The notes: generated by a model not told the origin, from the letters alone. A stretch of 64,000 nt of DNA from Christiangramia gaetbulicola (GCF_003054225.1 NZ_QBKQ01000001.1:806001-870000), one strand, 5' to 3'. Shown: positions 9,128 through 18,851, numbered from the stretch's first letter. A program made the numbers and translations.

Positions 9128-10186
9128 ATGGATAAGCGAACTTTCCTTTTGTATCTAATTCCTGTATTCTTCCTTTCCCAGTCTTACGCACAGGATGATT
9201 CAAATAAACTTTCAGAAAGTTTATCAGGACTGTTTCGTAATGAGGAGATAATGCATATAGCACTCCGATACTCTAATAAAGATATTAAAAAAGATACCAA
9301 CGATTCCACCTTTATTTATACCCAACTGAAATTTGAAGATGAGAATCTAAAATGGGACTCTTTAGAAGTCAGATTGAGAAAGCGCGGCAACTTCAGGCTT
9401 AAGAATTGCTATTACGCGCCCATCAAGGTAAAGATCAAGAAAAAAGAAGCCAAAGAAACTCCATTTGAAGGTCATAAAAACCTGAAACTGGTAATGCCCT
9501 GCCTTATACAGAGGGATATGAACGATAATATCATCAAGGAATACCTGGCCTATAAGCTCTACGAGATCGTTTCTCCCTACCATTTCAAGACCAAACTTGT
9601 GCAACTGGATTTCGAGGAGGTAAAGAATAAAAATATCAAAGCCCACGAAATAAAAGGCTTCCTGGTAGAAGATGATAAACACGTGGCTAAAAGAGTTGGT
9701 GGGAAGGTAATGGATAACAAAATACATCCATTAAATCATATGCCCCTGGAATCTGTGAGAAATTCTTTTTTCCAGTTTATGATAGGCAATACAGATTATT
9801 CCAACGCCTATCACCACAATACCAAATTGATTTTTGTAGAAGGACATATTATTCCGGTTCCTTACGATTTTGATATGGCCGGTATGGTAAATACAAGTTA
9901 TGCCACGGTTTCCCAGATCATGAACGAAAAACTGGATATAGAGGATGTGCGCCAACGTATGTACCGGGGATTTGAAAGAGACCCGAATATTTTCGATGAA
10001 GTAAGGATGGAGTTCCTGGTGAAGAAACCTGAAATAATGAATGAGCTTCAAAAATGTGAATCCCTATTTGAGAATGAAAAGGAATATGCCACTACCGTAA
10101 AATACATCGAAGAATTTTTTGATATCCTGATAGATGATAAAAGGTTCCAGAGAGACATTGTAGAAATGGCGAGGAACGAAAATTAA
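9128..10186 (+). CDS. Secreted CotH-like kinase-fold protein
   Basis: 352 residues with an N-terminal signal peptide (cleavage near SYA-Q at about 21). Several spaced motifs match the CotH family of atypical secreted kinases. These are a basic beta segment (RLRKRGNFR), the helix IKEYLAYKLYE, then NTDYSN with D223 in the catalytic-Asp position, and PVPYDFD with D247/D249 in the metal-binding position. CotH phosphorylates spore-coat proteins in Bacillus; substrates in Bacteroidetes are unknown. It is transcribed opposite to the repair genes on both sides and looks like an insertion into that module. Confidence 0.65.
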   Translation: MDKRTFLLYLIPVFFLSQSYAQDDSNKLSESLSGLFRNEEIMHIALRYSNKDIKKDTNDSTFIYTQLKFEDENLKWDSLEVRLRKRGNFRLKNCYYAPIKVKIKKKEAKETPFEGHKNLKLVMPCLIQRDMNDNIIKEYLAYKLYEIVSPYHFKTKLVQLDFEEVKNKNIKAHEIKGFLVEDDKHVAKRVGGKVMDNKIHPLNHMPLESVRNSFFQFMIGNTDYSNAYHHNTKLIFVEGHIIPVPYDFDMAGMVNTSYATVSQIMNEKLDIEDVRQRMYRGFERDPNIFDEVRMEFLVKKPEIMNELQKCESLFENEKEYATTVKYIEEFFDILIDDKRFQRDIVEMARNEN

Positions 10187-10192
10187 ATGATT

Positions 10193-11785
10193 CTATGGGA
10201 TCAGGGCCCGCAGGTCTTCTAGCGTGTTTGCATCATCTATTTTCTTATCTGTTCGCCACCTTAGAATTCTTGGAAATCTTGTAGCTACTCCACTTTTATG
10301 GCGTTTAGATTCTGCAATTCCTTCAAAAGCGATCTCGAAAACATGATGCGGGGTAACACTTCTCACTGGGCCAAATCTTTCCAGCGTATTCTTCTTGATC
10401 CACGCGTCCAGCTGCCTGAATTCCTTATCGGTTAAACCGGAATAGGCCTTGGCGAAGGTCACGAGTTCCTCTTTCTCTTCATCCCACAGCCCGAAGGTAT
10501 AATCGGTAAAAAGATTGCTCCTACGGCCATGACCACGCATGGCGTAGGTAAGCACGGCATCTATGGTCAATGGATCTACTTTCCATTTCCACCAGTCTCC
10601 TTTTTTTCTTCCTACCAGGTATGGGGAATCAAGGCGCTTCAGCATCAAGCCTTCAGATTTAACTTCCCGGGAATTCTCGCGTTCCAAAGCCGCATCTTCC
10701 CAACTTTCGAACTGAATAGTTTCAGATAAATGCAAAGGCACTTCATCTGCTTTTACCTCATGATAAAGCTTTTCCAGAATTTCCCTTCTTTTCCCAAAAG
10801 CCATATCTCTGATGTCTTCCCCGCCCCATTCCAGGATATCATATACTTTAAGGATCACCGGAGTTTTCTCAAGCAATTTTTTACTAATATTCTTCCGGCC
10901 AATTCGGGTTTGCAGATCCTTAAAAGTTCCTATTTCACCTTTTGGAAAGGGCAGGATCTCCCCGTCGAGGACGGTACCGTTAGGAATCGCCTCTACAAAT
11001 GCTTCAAACTCGGGATATTTATCGGTTACCAGCTCTTCTCCCCGGCTCCACACAAAAAGTTCATCGTTCCTGATGATCACCTGTGAGCGTATCCCGTCCC
11101 ATTTATGCTCGGCACTCCATTCAGATACTTCTCCCAGGTCTCCGGGTTCATCCTCAATGGCATAAGCCAGGTAGAACGGATAGGGTTTGGAAAGAAAATC
11201 TTCCTCGTTCTCTTCCAGGATAAGCTTATTGAAACTGATCTTTGAAGGCTCCCAATTACCCATGAGTTTGTAGGCAAGGATATCTTCGTCTATGCCGGTT
11301 GCTTTTGATAATGCCCTGGTCATTAATTTCTGACTCACCCCGATTCTGAAACTACCCGTGATAAGTTTGGTAAAAACAAAGCGTTCGTAATAGTTGAGAT
11401 TAAGCCAGTTTTCAAATAGGTATTCTTTCTTCTCTTCCTCATTTTTAGGTTTTAAGTCGATAATCTCCTGCAGGAACTGATTCAGGCTCTTTTCGGTGGA
11501 ATCTTCTGAAGCCGGGATAACCAGGGCAATTGTTTCTGCCAGGTCCCCTACGATATGATAAGATTCTTCAAATAACCACAAGGGTATCTTTGCCAGTTCT
11601 GAAGCCCATTCCCGCATCAAGTTTGTGTTCACAGGCCTTGGTGGACGGCGATGACTTAATATCGCAATGGTCCAGACCTTATCTTTTGGAGGTGCCTTTT
11701 TGAAATATTCGGTTAACGCCTCAACCTTTAAGGTGGTTTTATTAGTGCTGTCCAGCGTTCTTATGAGATCGGCAAATGCTTTCAT
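10193..11785 (-). CDS. ATP-dependent DNA ligase (ligase-associated repair module)
   Basis: Seals nicks by the ligase-adenylate mechanism. The nucleotidyl-transferase motif I is K228-W-D230-G231. An N-terminal alpha-helical DNA-binding domain precedes it (FENWLNLNYYERFVFTKLITGSFRIG region). The adenylation domain and an OB-fold end follow (VDPLTIDAVLTYAMRGHGRR). At 530 residues it fits the bacterial ATP-dependent ligase family that travels with an MBL exonuclease and an Lhr helicase. Its start overlaps the stop of the exonuclease gene by 4 bases, which shows translational coupling. Confidence 0.93.
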   Translation of the reverse strand: MKAFADLIRTLDSTNKTTLKVEALTEYFKKAPPKDKVWTIAILSHRRPPRPVNTNLMREWASELAKIPLWLFEESYHIVGDLAETIALVIPASEDSTEKSLNQFLQEIIDLKPKNEEEKKEYLFENWLNLNYYERFVFTKLITGSFRIGVSQKLMTRALSKATGIDEDILAYKLMGNWEPSKISFNKLILEENEEDFLSKPYPFYLAYAIEDEPGDLGEVSEWSAEHKWDGIRSQVIIRNDELFVWSRGEELVTDKYPEFEAFVEAIPNGTVLDGEILPFPKGEIGTFKDLQTRIGRKNISKKLLEKTPVILKVYDILEWGGEDIRDMAFGKRREILEKLYHEVKADEVPLHLSETIQFESWEDAALERENSREVKSEGLMLKRLDSPYLVGRKKGDWWKWKVDPLTIDAVLTYAMRGHGRRSNLFTDYTFGLWDEEKEELVTFAKAYSGLTDKEFRQLDAWIKKNTLERFGPVRSVTPHHVFEIAFEGIAESKRHKSGVATRFPRILRWRTDKKIDDANTLEDLRALIP

Positions 11786-12804
11786 TCTGAATCCTTTTCT
11801 TTTTCGGCTTCCATCTGGCCGGTTTCTCCTTCATATTGCGTTTCCTCGGTCCTGGCATCATAGCCCTGTTCTCTAAGAAATCTTGCAAATATATCGGTAT
11901 AGCCATGGGTACAGATCACTTTTTCGCAACCCGTCTCTTTAATTGAGGATAATAAACCCTGCCAGTCACAATGATCGCTAAGCACAAAACCTTTATCTAT
12001 AGCCCTTCGCCTTCTAGCTCCGCGAAAGGTCATCCAACCACTAGCCGAAGCAGTTACATAAGGCACCATTTTTTTTATCCAGGTTGTCCCATGAGCGCTT
12101 CCCGGGGCAAGCACAATATTGCCTTTAATTTCATCTTTTTTTATGTCTTTGGTGATCCTGGTGGTTTCAGGAAAATCTATTTGTGATCGTAATACTTCGG
12201 TCATATTTTCAATTGCGCCATGCGTATAGATCTTCCCGATAGAAGTGTCTAAATGCTTTAATAGTCGTTGTGCTTTACCCAGGGAATAACCAAAAAGAAC
12301 CGAGGTCCTTCCGTCTTCTTTATTCTGTTGCCACCAGTTGTTGATATCTTCAAAAACCTGCTTTTGCGGCGTCCATTTAAAGGCGGGCAGCCCAAAAGTA
12401 CATTCGGTTATAAAAGTGTCGCATTTTACCGGTTCATAAGGTACAGCCACCCCATCATCTTCAGTTTTATAATCACCGGTAAAAACCCATACCTCTCCCT
12501 TGTGCTCCACCCTTATTTGAGAAGAACCAATGATATGCCCGGCAGGATGCAGCGAGAATTTAACCCCGTTAATGCTGAAGCTTTCATTCCATTCGATACC
12601 AGAAACGTTTATTTCCCCAAGGCGATGCTGAATAATGGGCACATTGCTATGATGGGTGATATACTTTTTGTGTCCCCACCTGGAATGATCTGCATGTCCA
12701 TGGGAAATTATCGCCTTATCTACGGGTTTCCACGGGTCCAGATATACATCTGCCGCGGCACAATAGATCCCTTTATCATTAAAAGCCAGCAATGGAGTTC
12801 TCAT
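11782..12804 (-). CDS. Ligase-associated DNA exonuclease (metallo-beta-lactamase fold)
   Basis: 340 residues. The metal-binding HxHxDH signature is at H35-G-H37-A-D39-H40. Further MBL/beta-CASP-like features follow: GHIIGSSQ, FTGDYK, and a C-terminal DHCDWQGL plus THGY. The family resembles SNM1/CPSF-type nucleases and probably processes DNA ends before ligation. It is the first gene of a two-gene operon with the ligase (4-base overlap). The C-terminal tail is acidic and low in complexity. Confidence 0.92.
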   Translation of the reverse strand: MRTPLLAFNDKGIYCAAADVYLDPWKPVDKAIISHGHADHSRWGHKKYITHHSNVPIIQHRLGEINVSGIEWNESFSINGVKFSLHPAGHIIGSSQIRVEHKGEVWVFTGDYKTEDDGVAVPYEPVKCDTFITECTFGLPAFKWTPQKQVFEDINNWWQQNKEDGRTSVLFGYSLGKAQRLLKHLDTSIGKIYTHGAIENMTEVLRSQIDFPETTRITKDIKKDEIKGNIVLAPGSAHGTTWIKKMVPYVTASASGWMTFRGARRRRAIDKGFVLSDHCDWQGLLSSIKETGCEKVICTHGYTDIFARFLREQGYDARTEETQYEGETGQMEAEKEKDSE

Positions 12805-12927
12805 ATATTCTTCTGAAAGATTTTTAAATTAATTAATAGATATTTCATCAGAAAGGGATTAAGAAAAGATTAGCGATTGATGAAATTTATTTAGGTTTGG
12901 ATTGGCGCGAAAAACTGCCTGTTTAAC

Positions 12928-12935
12928 TATATTTG
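12928..12935 (+). promoter_or_regulatory. Putative -7 element for the TerB-like gene
   Basis: TATATTTG matches the Bacteroidetes -7 consensus TAnnTTTG and lies 22 bases before the ATG at 12957. A clear TTTG at the ideal -33 distance is missing; the nearest TTG is about 23 bases upstream. Confidence 0.4.
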
Positions 12936-12956
12936 TAATATAAAACCATTACCATA

Positions 12957-13388
12957 ATGTCCTTTTCAGATTTATTTGGCTCGGGAGAGCACTTACGAAA
13001 TCTTAGTCATTTCGCATCTATTGTAAACCTTGCAGCAGTTGATGGAGATATCAACGCAGAAGAAGAAGCGCTTCTTAAACGTTTTGCAAGAAAATTAGAT
13101 ATTAGCGAAGAAGAGTATGACAAGGTTCTTGAAAACCCTAAGCTTTTTCCACTTTCATCTTACAATAGTATTGAAAGAAGGCTGGAGCGCCTGCATGATC
13201 TTTTCAGAATAATTTTCGCAGATCATATCATAGACGAAGAGGAAACTGAACTTATTAAGAAATACGCCATCGGCCTTGGATTCTCAAGCCAGGCTTCTGA
13301 AGGTATCATAAAACGTTCTATACAGATTTTTAGCGGTCAGTTGAATTTTGACGACTACCGTTACTTACTTGAAAAAGAAATTGACTGA
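12957..13388 (+). CDS. TerB-like helical protein
   Basis: 143 residues, all helical, without signal peptide. The pattern [20 protein letters not shown], repeated as [18 protein letters not shown], is the duplicated acidic motif of TerB/DjlA-type domains, which bind metal ions. TerB domains are linked to tellurite resistance and stress-sensing complexes, but no other ter gene is present here, so a housekeeping or membrane-stress role is as likely. The last 28 bases overlap the convergent fbp gene. Confidence 0.8.
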   Translation: MSFSDLFGSGEHLRNLSHFASIVNLAAVDGDINAEEEALLKRFARKLDISEEEYDKVLENPKLFPLSSYNSIERRLERLHDLFRIIFADHIIDEEETELIKKYAIGLGFSSQASEGIIKRSIQIFSGQLNFDDYRYLLEKEID

Positions 13389-14407
13389 GACTGATCTCTG
13401 GTTTCAGCTTTTGCCATAAATTCTTCAGCTTTTTCTACCATTTTTCTGCTACCACAGAAAAATGGTACACGCTGATGCAGTTCTGTTGGCTTGATATCCA
13501 GTATTCTTTTAAATCCGTCACTGGCCTTACCGCCTGCCTGTTCAGTTAGAAAAGCCATAGGATTACATTCATAAAGTAACCTAAGTTTTCCGTCACTTGC
13601 TTTCGAGCTCTTTGGATACATAAAGATCCCACCCTTGATCATGTTCCTGTGGATATCTGAAACCATGGAACCTATATATCTCGAGGTATAAGGGCGATTA
13701 CCCTCTTCCTGCTGGCACCATTTTATATAGTCCTTCACTCCCTGTGGGAAATGAACATAATTCCCTTCGTTTATAGAATAGATCTGCCCGTCTTCTGGAA
13801 ACTGCATATCTGGGTGAGAAAGATACCATGAACCCAGCGCAGGGTTTAAAGTAAACCCATTCACGCCATGCCCGGTTGTATAAACCAACATAGTAGAGGT
13901 TCCATAAATAATATAACCGGCTGCCACCTGCTTATTTCCAGGCTGCAGAAAATCTTCTATTTGCACCGGGGTTCCTACCGGCGTCACCCTTTGGTATATT
14001 GAGAAGATCGTGCCAACAGATACGTTCACATCTATATTGGAACTCCCATCAAGCGGATCCATAAGGACCACGTATTTGTTTTGGTTGTCTCCCTTGTGCC
14101 CCTTTATCTGTATAAAATCGTCATTCTCTTCTGAAGCGATACCACAAACGATCTCGCGGTTGGTAAGGGTTTGTATGAATTTATTGTTCGCGTAAACATC
14201 CAGTTTTTGCTGATCTTCGCCCTGAACATTGGTTTCGCCATAAGCCCCAATAATATCTACCAGACCGGCTTTATTAACTTCGTGGTTTACCACTTTTGCG
14301 GCAAGTCTCAGGGAATTGATCAATCTGGAAAGCTCTCCGGATGAACCCGGGAAATCCGCTTGATTTTCAATGATAAATTCTCCGAGGGTTTGATTTGGCT
14401 TAGGCAT
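13361..14407 (-). CDS. fbp: Class I fructose-1,6-bisphosphatase
   Basis: Gluconeogenic hydrolysis of fructose 1,6-bisphosphate to fructose 6-phosphate. 348 residues, the usual length for class I. The metal and substrate motif DPLDGSSN is at residues 117-124, preceded by the Glu pair in ASEEND (93-94). [25 protein letters not shown] with GGKASDG provides the C-terminal sugar-phosphate region. The C-terminal tail ([12 protein letters not shown]) is slightly long and lies in the overlap with the TerB-like gene. Confidence 0.96.
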   Translation of the reverse strand: MPKPNQTLGEFIIENQADFPGSSGELSRLINSLRLAAKVVNHEVNKAGLVDIIGAYGETNVQGEDQQKLDVYANNKFIQTLTNREIVCGIASEENDDFIQIKGHKGDNQNKYVVLMDPLDGSSNIDVNVSVGTIFSIYQRVTPVGTPVQIEDFLQPGNKQVAAGYIIYGTSTMLVYTTGHGVNGFTLNPALGSWYLSHPDMQFPEDGQIYSINEGNYVHFPQGVKDYIKWCQQEEGNRPYTSRYIGSMVSDIHRNMIKGGIFMYPKSSKASDGKLRLLYECNPMAFLTEQAGGKASDGFKRILDIKPTELHQRVPFFCGSRKMVEKAEEFMAKAETRDQSQSISFSSK

Positions 14408-14442
14408 GTTCTTTTTTTTACGCTGGCTAAATTATTAAAATT

Positions 14443-14471
14443 TAAACGTACTACAACGTTTTCGCTGACAA
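14443..14471 (-). promoter_or_regulatory. Putative fbp promoter (-33 TTG / -7 TACGTTTA)
   Basis: On the minus strand a TATTG is separated by 18 bases from TACGTTTA, close to the Bacteroidetes TTG-N19-TAnnTTTG layout. It sits 36 bases before the fbp ATG. Confidence 0.45.
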
Positions 14472-14507
14472 TACTAACATTGTTTATTTTTGTATAAAAT
14501 ATTTTAC

Positions 14508-14996
14508 ATGGAAATTAACATACGAGACGCCAGAAAGGAAGATATGGGCGAGGTTTTAGAACTTATTAAAGAACTGGCAGTTTTCGAAAAAGAGCCTGAA
14601 GCGGTTGTCATAGATGAAAATGACCTTATCAGGGATGGGTTTGGAGCCAATCCTGCCTTTCATTGTTTTGTGGCTGAAGCAGATGGCAAGATAGAAGGAA
14701 TGGCTTTGGTGTACTACAGGTATTCTACCTGGAAGGGAAAGACCGTGCACCTGGAAGACCTTATTGTAAGGGAAGCATTCCGCGGAAAGGGATTAGGCTC
14801 GGCTTTATATACCGAAGTGATAAAATATGCGGCTTCAGAAAAGGTAAAACGAACCGAATGGGTGGTTCTCAACTGGAATAAAGATGCCGCTGATTTTTAC
14901 CGAAGAAGCGGGGCAGATGTCATGGAAGACTGGGACACGGTGCAAATGGATGAAAAGGCCATGCAGCAATTCCTGGAAAAGAAAGGCATCCTTTAA
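14508..14996 (+). CDS. GNAT family N-acetyltransferase (first of a tandem pair)
   Basis: 163 residues from the ATG at 14508; an in-frame TTG at 14490 is less likely. The acetyl-CoA motif A is visible (LIVREAFRGKGLGSALY), followed by a helix and the NWNKDAADFYRRSGA segment. Overall it resembles diamine acetyltransferase (SSAT/thialysine) proteins: LEDLIV before motif A, FEKEPEAVVIDE near the N-terminus. A small amine or thialysine-like substrate is possible. It is the paralogue of the next gene, with almost the same motif layout throughout. Confidence 0.88.
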   Translation: MEINIRDARKEDMGEVLELIKELAVFEKEPEAVVIDENDLIRDGFGANPAFHCFVAEADGKIEGMALVYYRYSTWKGKTVHLEDLIVREAFRGKGLGSALYTEVIKYAASEKVKRTEWVVLNWNKDAADFYRRSGADVMEDWDTVQMDEKAMQQFLEKKGIL

Positions 14997-15142
14997 GACG
15001 GTATTAATAGGCTTATCAAAAGCAATCACTATTTTTGTTAAAAATCTGAATTATGAAATGAGCCAATATGAAATTTCAGCTTATTGCGAAATTTAAATGG
15101 CGAATTGCATATGACCGACATAGAACAATTAAATATCAACAT

Positions 15143-15619
15143 ATGAAATATACGATTAGAGAAGCCAGAAGGGAAGATATGGATGATGTTCTGGAGCTTA
15201 TAAAAGAACTTGCAGAACATGAAAACCACCTGGACGATGTGGAAGTGACGGTAGCCGATCTTGAAAAAGAAGGTTTCGATCACGGAAACTTCAAATGCTT
15301 CGTGGCAGACGTGGGCGGAAAGATTGAAGGTATGGCTTTGGTATATTTCAGATTCTCCACCTGGAAGGGTAGAACCGTACATCTGGAAGACCTTATCGTA
15401 CGCGAAAGTATGCGCGGTACCGGTCTTGGAGGAGCACTTTATAAGCAGGTTGTAAAATATGGTCACGAAAACGGAGTTAAACGTATAGAGTGGGTGGTTT
15501 CTGAAGGCAATAAAAACGCGATCGAGTTCTATGAAAATACAGGAGCCGAGATCAAGGAGAGCTGGAAGACCGTTCACATGGAAGAAAGTGGGATCCAGAA
15601 AAACGTAAAGAAAAAGTGA
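15143..15619 (+). CDS. GNAT family N-acetyltransferase (second of a tandem pair)
   Basis: 158 residues from ATG 15143 (MKYTIREARREDMDD), chosen because it aligns with the start of the upstream paralogue; the frame is open to 15068. Motif A is LIVRESMRGTGLGGALY. The two proteins share IREARxEDM, LELIKELAE/AV, KIEGMALVY and WKGxTVHLEDLIVRE, so this is a tandem duplication. The stop codon overlaps the GTG start of aspartate kinase (GTGA), so the two are translationally coupled. Confidence 0.88.
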   Translation: MKYTIREARREDMDDVLELIKELAEHENHLDDVEVTVADLEKEGFDHGNFKCFVADVGGKIEGMALVYFRFSTWKGRTVHLEDLIVRESMRGTGLGGALYKQVVKYGHENGVKRIEWVVSEGNKNAIEFYENTGAEIKESWKTVHMEESGIQKNVKKK

Positions 15620-16869
15620 TCAAAGTTTATAAGTTTGGTGGCGCTTCTGTAAAAGATGCCGAAGGCGTAAAAAATCTTATTAAAGTTCTAAAAGAGAACG
15701 GTAGTGAAAATACACTTATCGTGATCTCGGCCATGGGGAAGACCACCAATGCGTTAGAGGTAGTGGTGAAAGATTATCTGCAGACCACTAAAATTCCTTC
15801 AAGCCTGGAGGAGGTAAAGGAATACCACCGCAGTATCATGGAGGAGCTTTTCCCGAATAAGGAAGCATCGGTGTATTTTAAAACCGAAGCTCTTTTCACC
15901 GAACTTGAAAACTTCTTACAACATAACAAGTCCCATCAATACGATTTTGTTTATGACCAGATCGTGAGCTATGGCGAGCTTGTATCTACTACTATTGTTA
16001 GCGAATATCTCAATTCACAGCAGATAGATTCTACCTGGCTGGATGCGCGAAATTTTATAAAGACCGATAGCACTTACAGGGATGCCCAGGTAAACTGGAC
16101 CAAAACCCAGGATCTTATCCAGGAGAAAATCGATGCTAAAAAGCTGAATATTATTCAGGGATTTATCGCCTCAGATCCTAATAATTTTACCACCACTCTT
16201 GGTCGGGAAGGATCAGATTATTCTGCCGCGATCATTGCTTATTGCATGAATGCTGAAAATGTCACCATCTGGAAAGATGTGCCGGGAGTATTGAATGCCG
16301 ATCCAAGATTCTTCAATAAGGCAGAACTTTTAAGTAAGATCTCTTATGAAGAAGCCATAGAACTTGCTTTTTACGGCGCTTCGGTAATTCACCCGAAAAC
16401 CCTTCAGCCATTACAGAGAAAGGAAATACCGCTATTTGTTAGATCCTTTCTGAACCCAACTGGAGAAGGAACGGCAGTGAGCAAAGGGAAGACCATATTT
16501 CCCGAGGTGCCTTGTTTTATAGTAAAAAAGGACCAGGTATTGATCTCACTTTCATCCCTGGATTTTTCGTTCATGGTAGAAGAGAATATCTCTGAAATTT
16601 TCCGCCTTTTTCACCAGTACCAGATGAAGGTAGATCTAATCCAGAATTCTGCTATCAGCTTTAGGGTGTGCGTGGATAACAAATTCAATCAACTGGAAAA
16701 ACTTATTCAGCATTTAAAAGCGAGGTTCAAGGTAGATTATAAGACCGGCGTTTCTTTGTATACCATAAGACACTTTAATGAAGAGGCGATCCAAAGCCTG
16801 GAGAAGGATAAGACCGTACTTTTAAAACAGCTTACCCAGAACACAATTCAATTGGTGGCCGAAAACTAA
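15616..16869 (+). CDS. Aspartate kinase (monofunctional)
   Basis: Catalyses the first step from aspartate toward lysine, threonine and methionine. 417 residues starting at GTG 15616, overlapping the previous stop by 4 bases. The N-terminal KFGGAS motif is at residues 6-11 and the kinase domain includes TLGREGSDYSAAIIA and GVLNADPRFF. The C-terminal ACT-like region (about 300-417) is divergent and may or may not bind an amino-acid effector. No homoserine dehydrogenase domain is fused. The operon with two acetyltransferases is unusual and may be only a transcriptional convenience. Confidence 0.92.
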   Translation: MIKVYKFGGASVKDAEGVKNLIKVLKENGSENTLIVISAMGKTTNALEVVVKDYLQTTKIPSSLEEVKEYHRSIMEELFPNKEASVYFKTEALFTELENFLQHNKSHQYDFVYDQIVSYGELVSTTIVSEYLNSQQIDSTWLDARNFIKTDSTYRDAQVNWTKTQDLIQEKIDAKKLNIIQGFIASDPNNFTTTLGREGSDYSAAIIAYCMNAENVTIWKDVPGVLNADPRFFNKAELLSKISYEEAIELAFYGASVIHPKTLQPLQRKEIPLFVRSFLNPTGEGTAVSKGKTIFPEVPCFIVKKDQVLISLSSLDFSFMVEENISEIFRLFHQYQMKVDLIQNSAISFRVCVDNKFNQLEKLIQHLKARFKVDYKTGVSLYTIRHFNEEAIQSLEKDKTVLLKQLTQNTIQLVAEN

Positions 16870-17048
16870 AATTTGATTTCTTATTTTTGAGTACAAAATT
16901 TCCCGGATCCTGTTAAGATGAGGAACAGGTTTCAGCTTTTGTTGCTACCTGAACCGGGCTTTCAAATTTGAAATTTTGTATTTTAACTTTTCGGAATTTT
17001 CTGAAAAGCAATTCCGGGATAGTTTTAATTAGAATAAACCAATCAAAT

Positions 17049-18851
17049 ATGGGAATCGTTAGTGCCAAAGAAGTAGCCAATGTTATGAATTTGCGTAAGT
17101 TCGGATTCCTGGGTACAGGAATTGGCTGGCTTATCCTTAAATCGACCAAACTATCCAGGATCAATAAGGAATACGATAAACGCAAAAACCTTAAAGGCAC
17201 AGATTTTATAGATTCTATCCTTAATGAATTTGAGATAGATTTTGAAATTCCTGAAAAAGACCTGAAACGAATCCCGAAAGAAGGTCCGTTTATTACCATT
17301 TCTAATCACCCACTGGGCGGGATAGACGGAATGATCCTGATGAAGCTGGTTTTGCAAAGCAGGCCAGATTATAAGGTTATCGCAAATTTTCTATTACACA
17401 GGCTGGATCCTCTAAAGCCATATATACTTCCGGTAAACCCTTTTGAAGACCATAAAGAAGCTAAATCTAGCCTTAGCGGAATGAAAAAAGCCATTGCTCA
17501 CCTTAAAGAAGGAAATGCCCTGGGGATCTTTCCAGCGGGTGAAGTTTCTACCTACAGGGATAAAAGAGTAATCGTGGACAAACCCTGGGAGCCTTCAGCA
17601 ATGAAACTCATTCAGAAATCGAAGGTGCCGGTGGTCCCAATTTATTTTCATGCCAAGAACAGTTTGTTCTTTTACAGGCTGGCCTCCTTCAGCGATGTGC
17701 TTAGAACTGCGAAATTACCCAGCGAAATGCTGTCGCAAAGACGTCGAAAAATAAAAGTAAGAGTAGGTCACCCTATCTCGATAGAAGACCAGCTGGAACA
17801 CCCTAACCTGGAAGCCTACACCGCATTTTTACGCAGGAAAACCTATATGCTGGCCAATGCCTTCGAAAAGAAGAAACTTTTAGGCAAACTTCCAAAAACT
17901 CTTAAAATACCAAGATCACCAAAAGATATCGCCGAAGAGACCAATTCGGAACTTATGAACATCGAAGTGGAGAACTGCCGTAAAATGGATAAGAGACTGC
18001 TGCAAAGCAGGAATTACGAGGTATTCCTGGCCAAGCGTGAGGTCATCCCGAACATACTCAATGAGATTGGCCGGTTACGGGAAATAACCTTTCGCGAGGT
18101 TGGAGAAGGCACCAATAACAGTATAGACCTGGACAAATTCGATGAATATTATCATCATCTTTTTCTCTGGGATAACGAAACCGAAAAGATCGCTGGGGCT
18201 TACAGAATGGGAATGGGAAGCGAGATCTATGCTGAACATGGTATTGACGGATTTTATCTTCAGGACCTGTTCCGGTTTGAACCGGAATTGCACAAAATGA
18301 TGAGCCAGAGTATCGAAATGGGTCGTGCCTTTATAATTAAAGAATACCAGTTGAAGCCAATGCCGCTCTTCCTGCTATGGAAAGGCATCGTGCATTGTAC
18401 CTTGAGATTTCCGGAACATAAATATCTTATTGGCGGAGTGACCATTAGCGATAAGTTCAGCAATTTCTCTAAATCGCTGATGATCGAATTCATGAAATCG
18501 AATTATTATGATCCCTATGTCGCTCAGTATGTAAGACCGAAAAAGGAATTCAAGGTAAAACTGGAGGATGCAGACAAGGATCTTGTTTTCGATGAAAGTG
18601 AAGCTGATCTTAATAAGTTTGATAAGGTCATCGATGAACTGGAAACCGAAAATCTGCGTTTGCCAGTACTTATCAAAAAGTACATCAAGCAGAACGCAAA
18701 GGTCGTCGCTTTCAATGTAGATCCTCTTTTTAATGATGCGGTTGACGGACTTATGTACATAAGAATTGCAGACCTTCCAGAAAGCACGGTAAAGCCGGTT
18801 ATGGAAGAATTTCAAAAAGAACTGGAAGAGAGAGCTGCGGCCATGAAGTAA
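17049..18851 (+). CDS. Bifunctional acyltransferase, OlsF-like (amino-acid lipid synthesis)
   Basis: Start placed at ATG 17049 (600 residues); the open frame before it is not protein-like. The N-terminal half is a PlsC-type O-acyltransferase with NHPLGGIDG (H87, D93) and FPAGE at 161-165. The C-terminal half (about 310-520) resembles the OlsB/hemolysin-like GNAT N-acyltransferase. The same two-domain order occurs in OlsF proteins of Serratia and Flavobacterium, which acylate ornithine on the amine and then on the 3-hydroxyl to build ornithine lipid. The amino acid used here could also be glycine or serine; the sequence alone does not tell. Confidence 0.82.
   Translation: MGIVSAKEVANVMNLRKFGFLGTGIGWLILKSTKLSRINKEYDKRKNLKGTDFIDSILNEFEIDFEIPEKDLKRIPKEGPFITISNHPLGGIDGMILMKLVLQSRPDYKVIANFLLHRLDPLKPYILPVNPFEDHKEAKSSLSGMKKAIAHLKEGNALGIFPAGEVSTYRDKRVIVDKPWEPSAMKLIQKSKVPVVPIYFHAKNSLFFYRLASFSDVLRTAKLPSEMLSQRRRKIKVRVGHPISIEDQLEHPNLEAYTAFLRRKTYMLANAFEKKKLLGKLPKTLKIPRSPKDIAEETNSELMNIEVENCRKMDKRLLQSRNYEVFLAKREVIPNILNEIGRLREITFREVGEGTNNSIDLDKFDEYYHHLFLWDNETEKIAGAYRMGMGSEIYAEHGIDGFYLQDLFRFEPELHKMMSQSIEMGRAFIIKEYQLKPMPLFLLWKGIVHCTLRFPEHKYLIGGVTISDKFSNFSKSLMIEFMKSNYYDPYVAQYVRPKKEFKVKLEDADKDLVFDESEADLNKFDKVIDELETENLRLPVLIKKYIKQNAKVVAFNVDPLFNDAVDGLMYIRIADLPESTVKPVMEEFQKELEERAAAMK

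Noticed and set aside
10529-11165. Open frames on the plus strand across the ligase gene
   Set aside because: They are antisense to a well-conserved ligase and show no protein family features.
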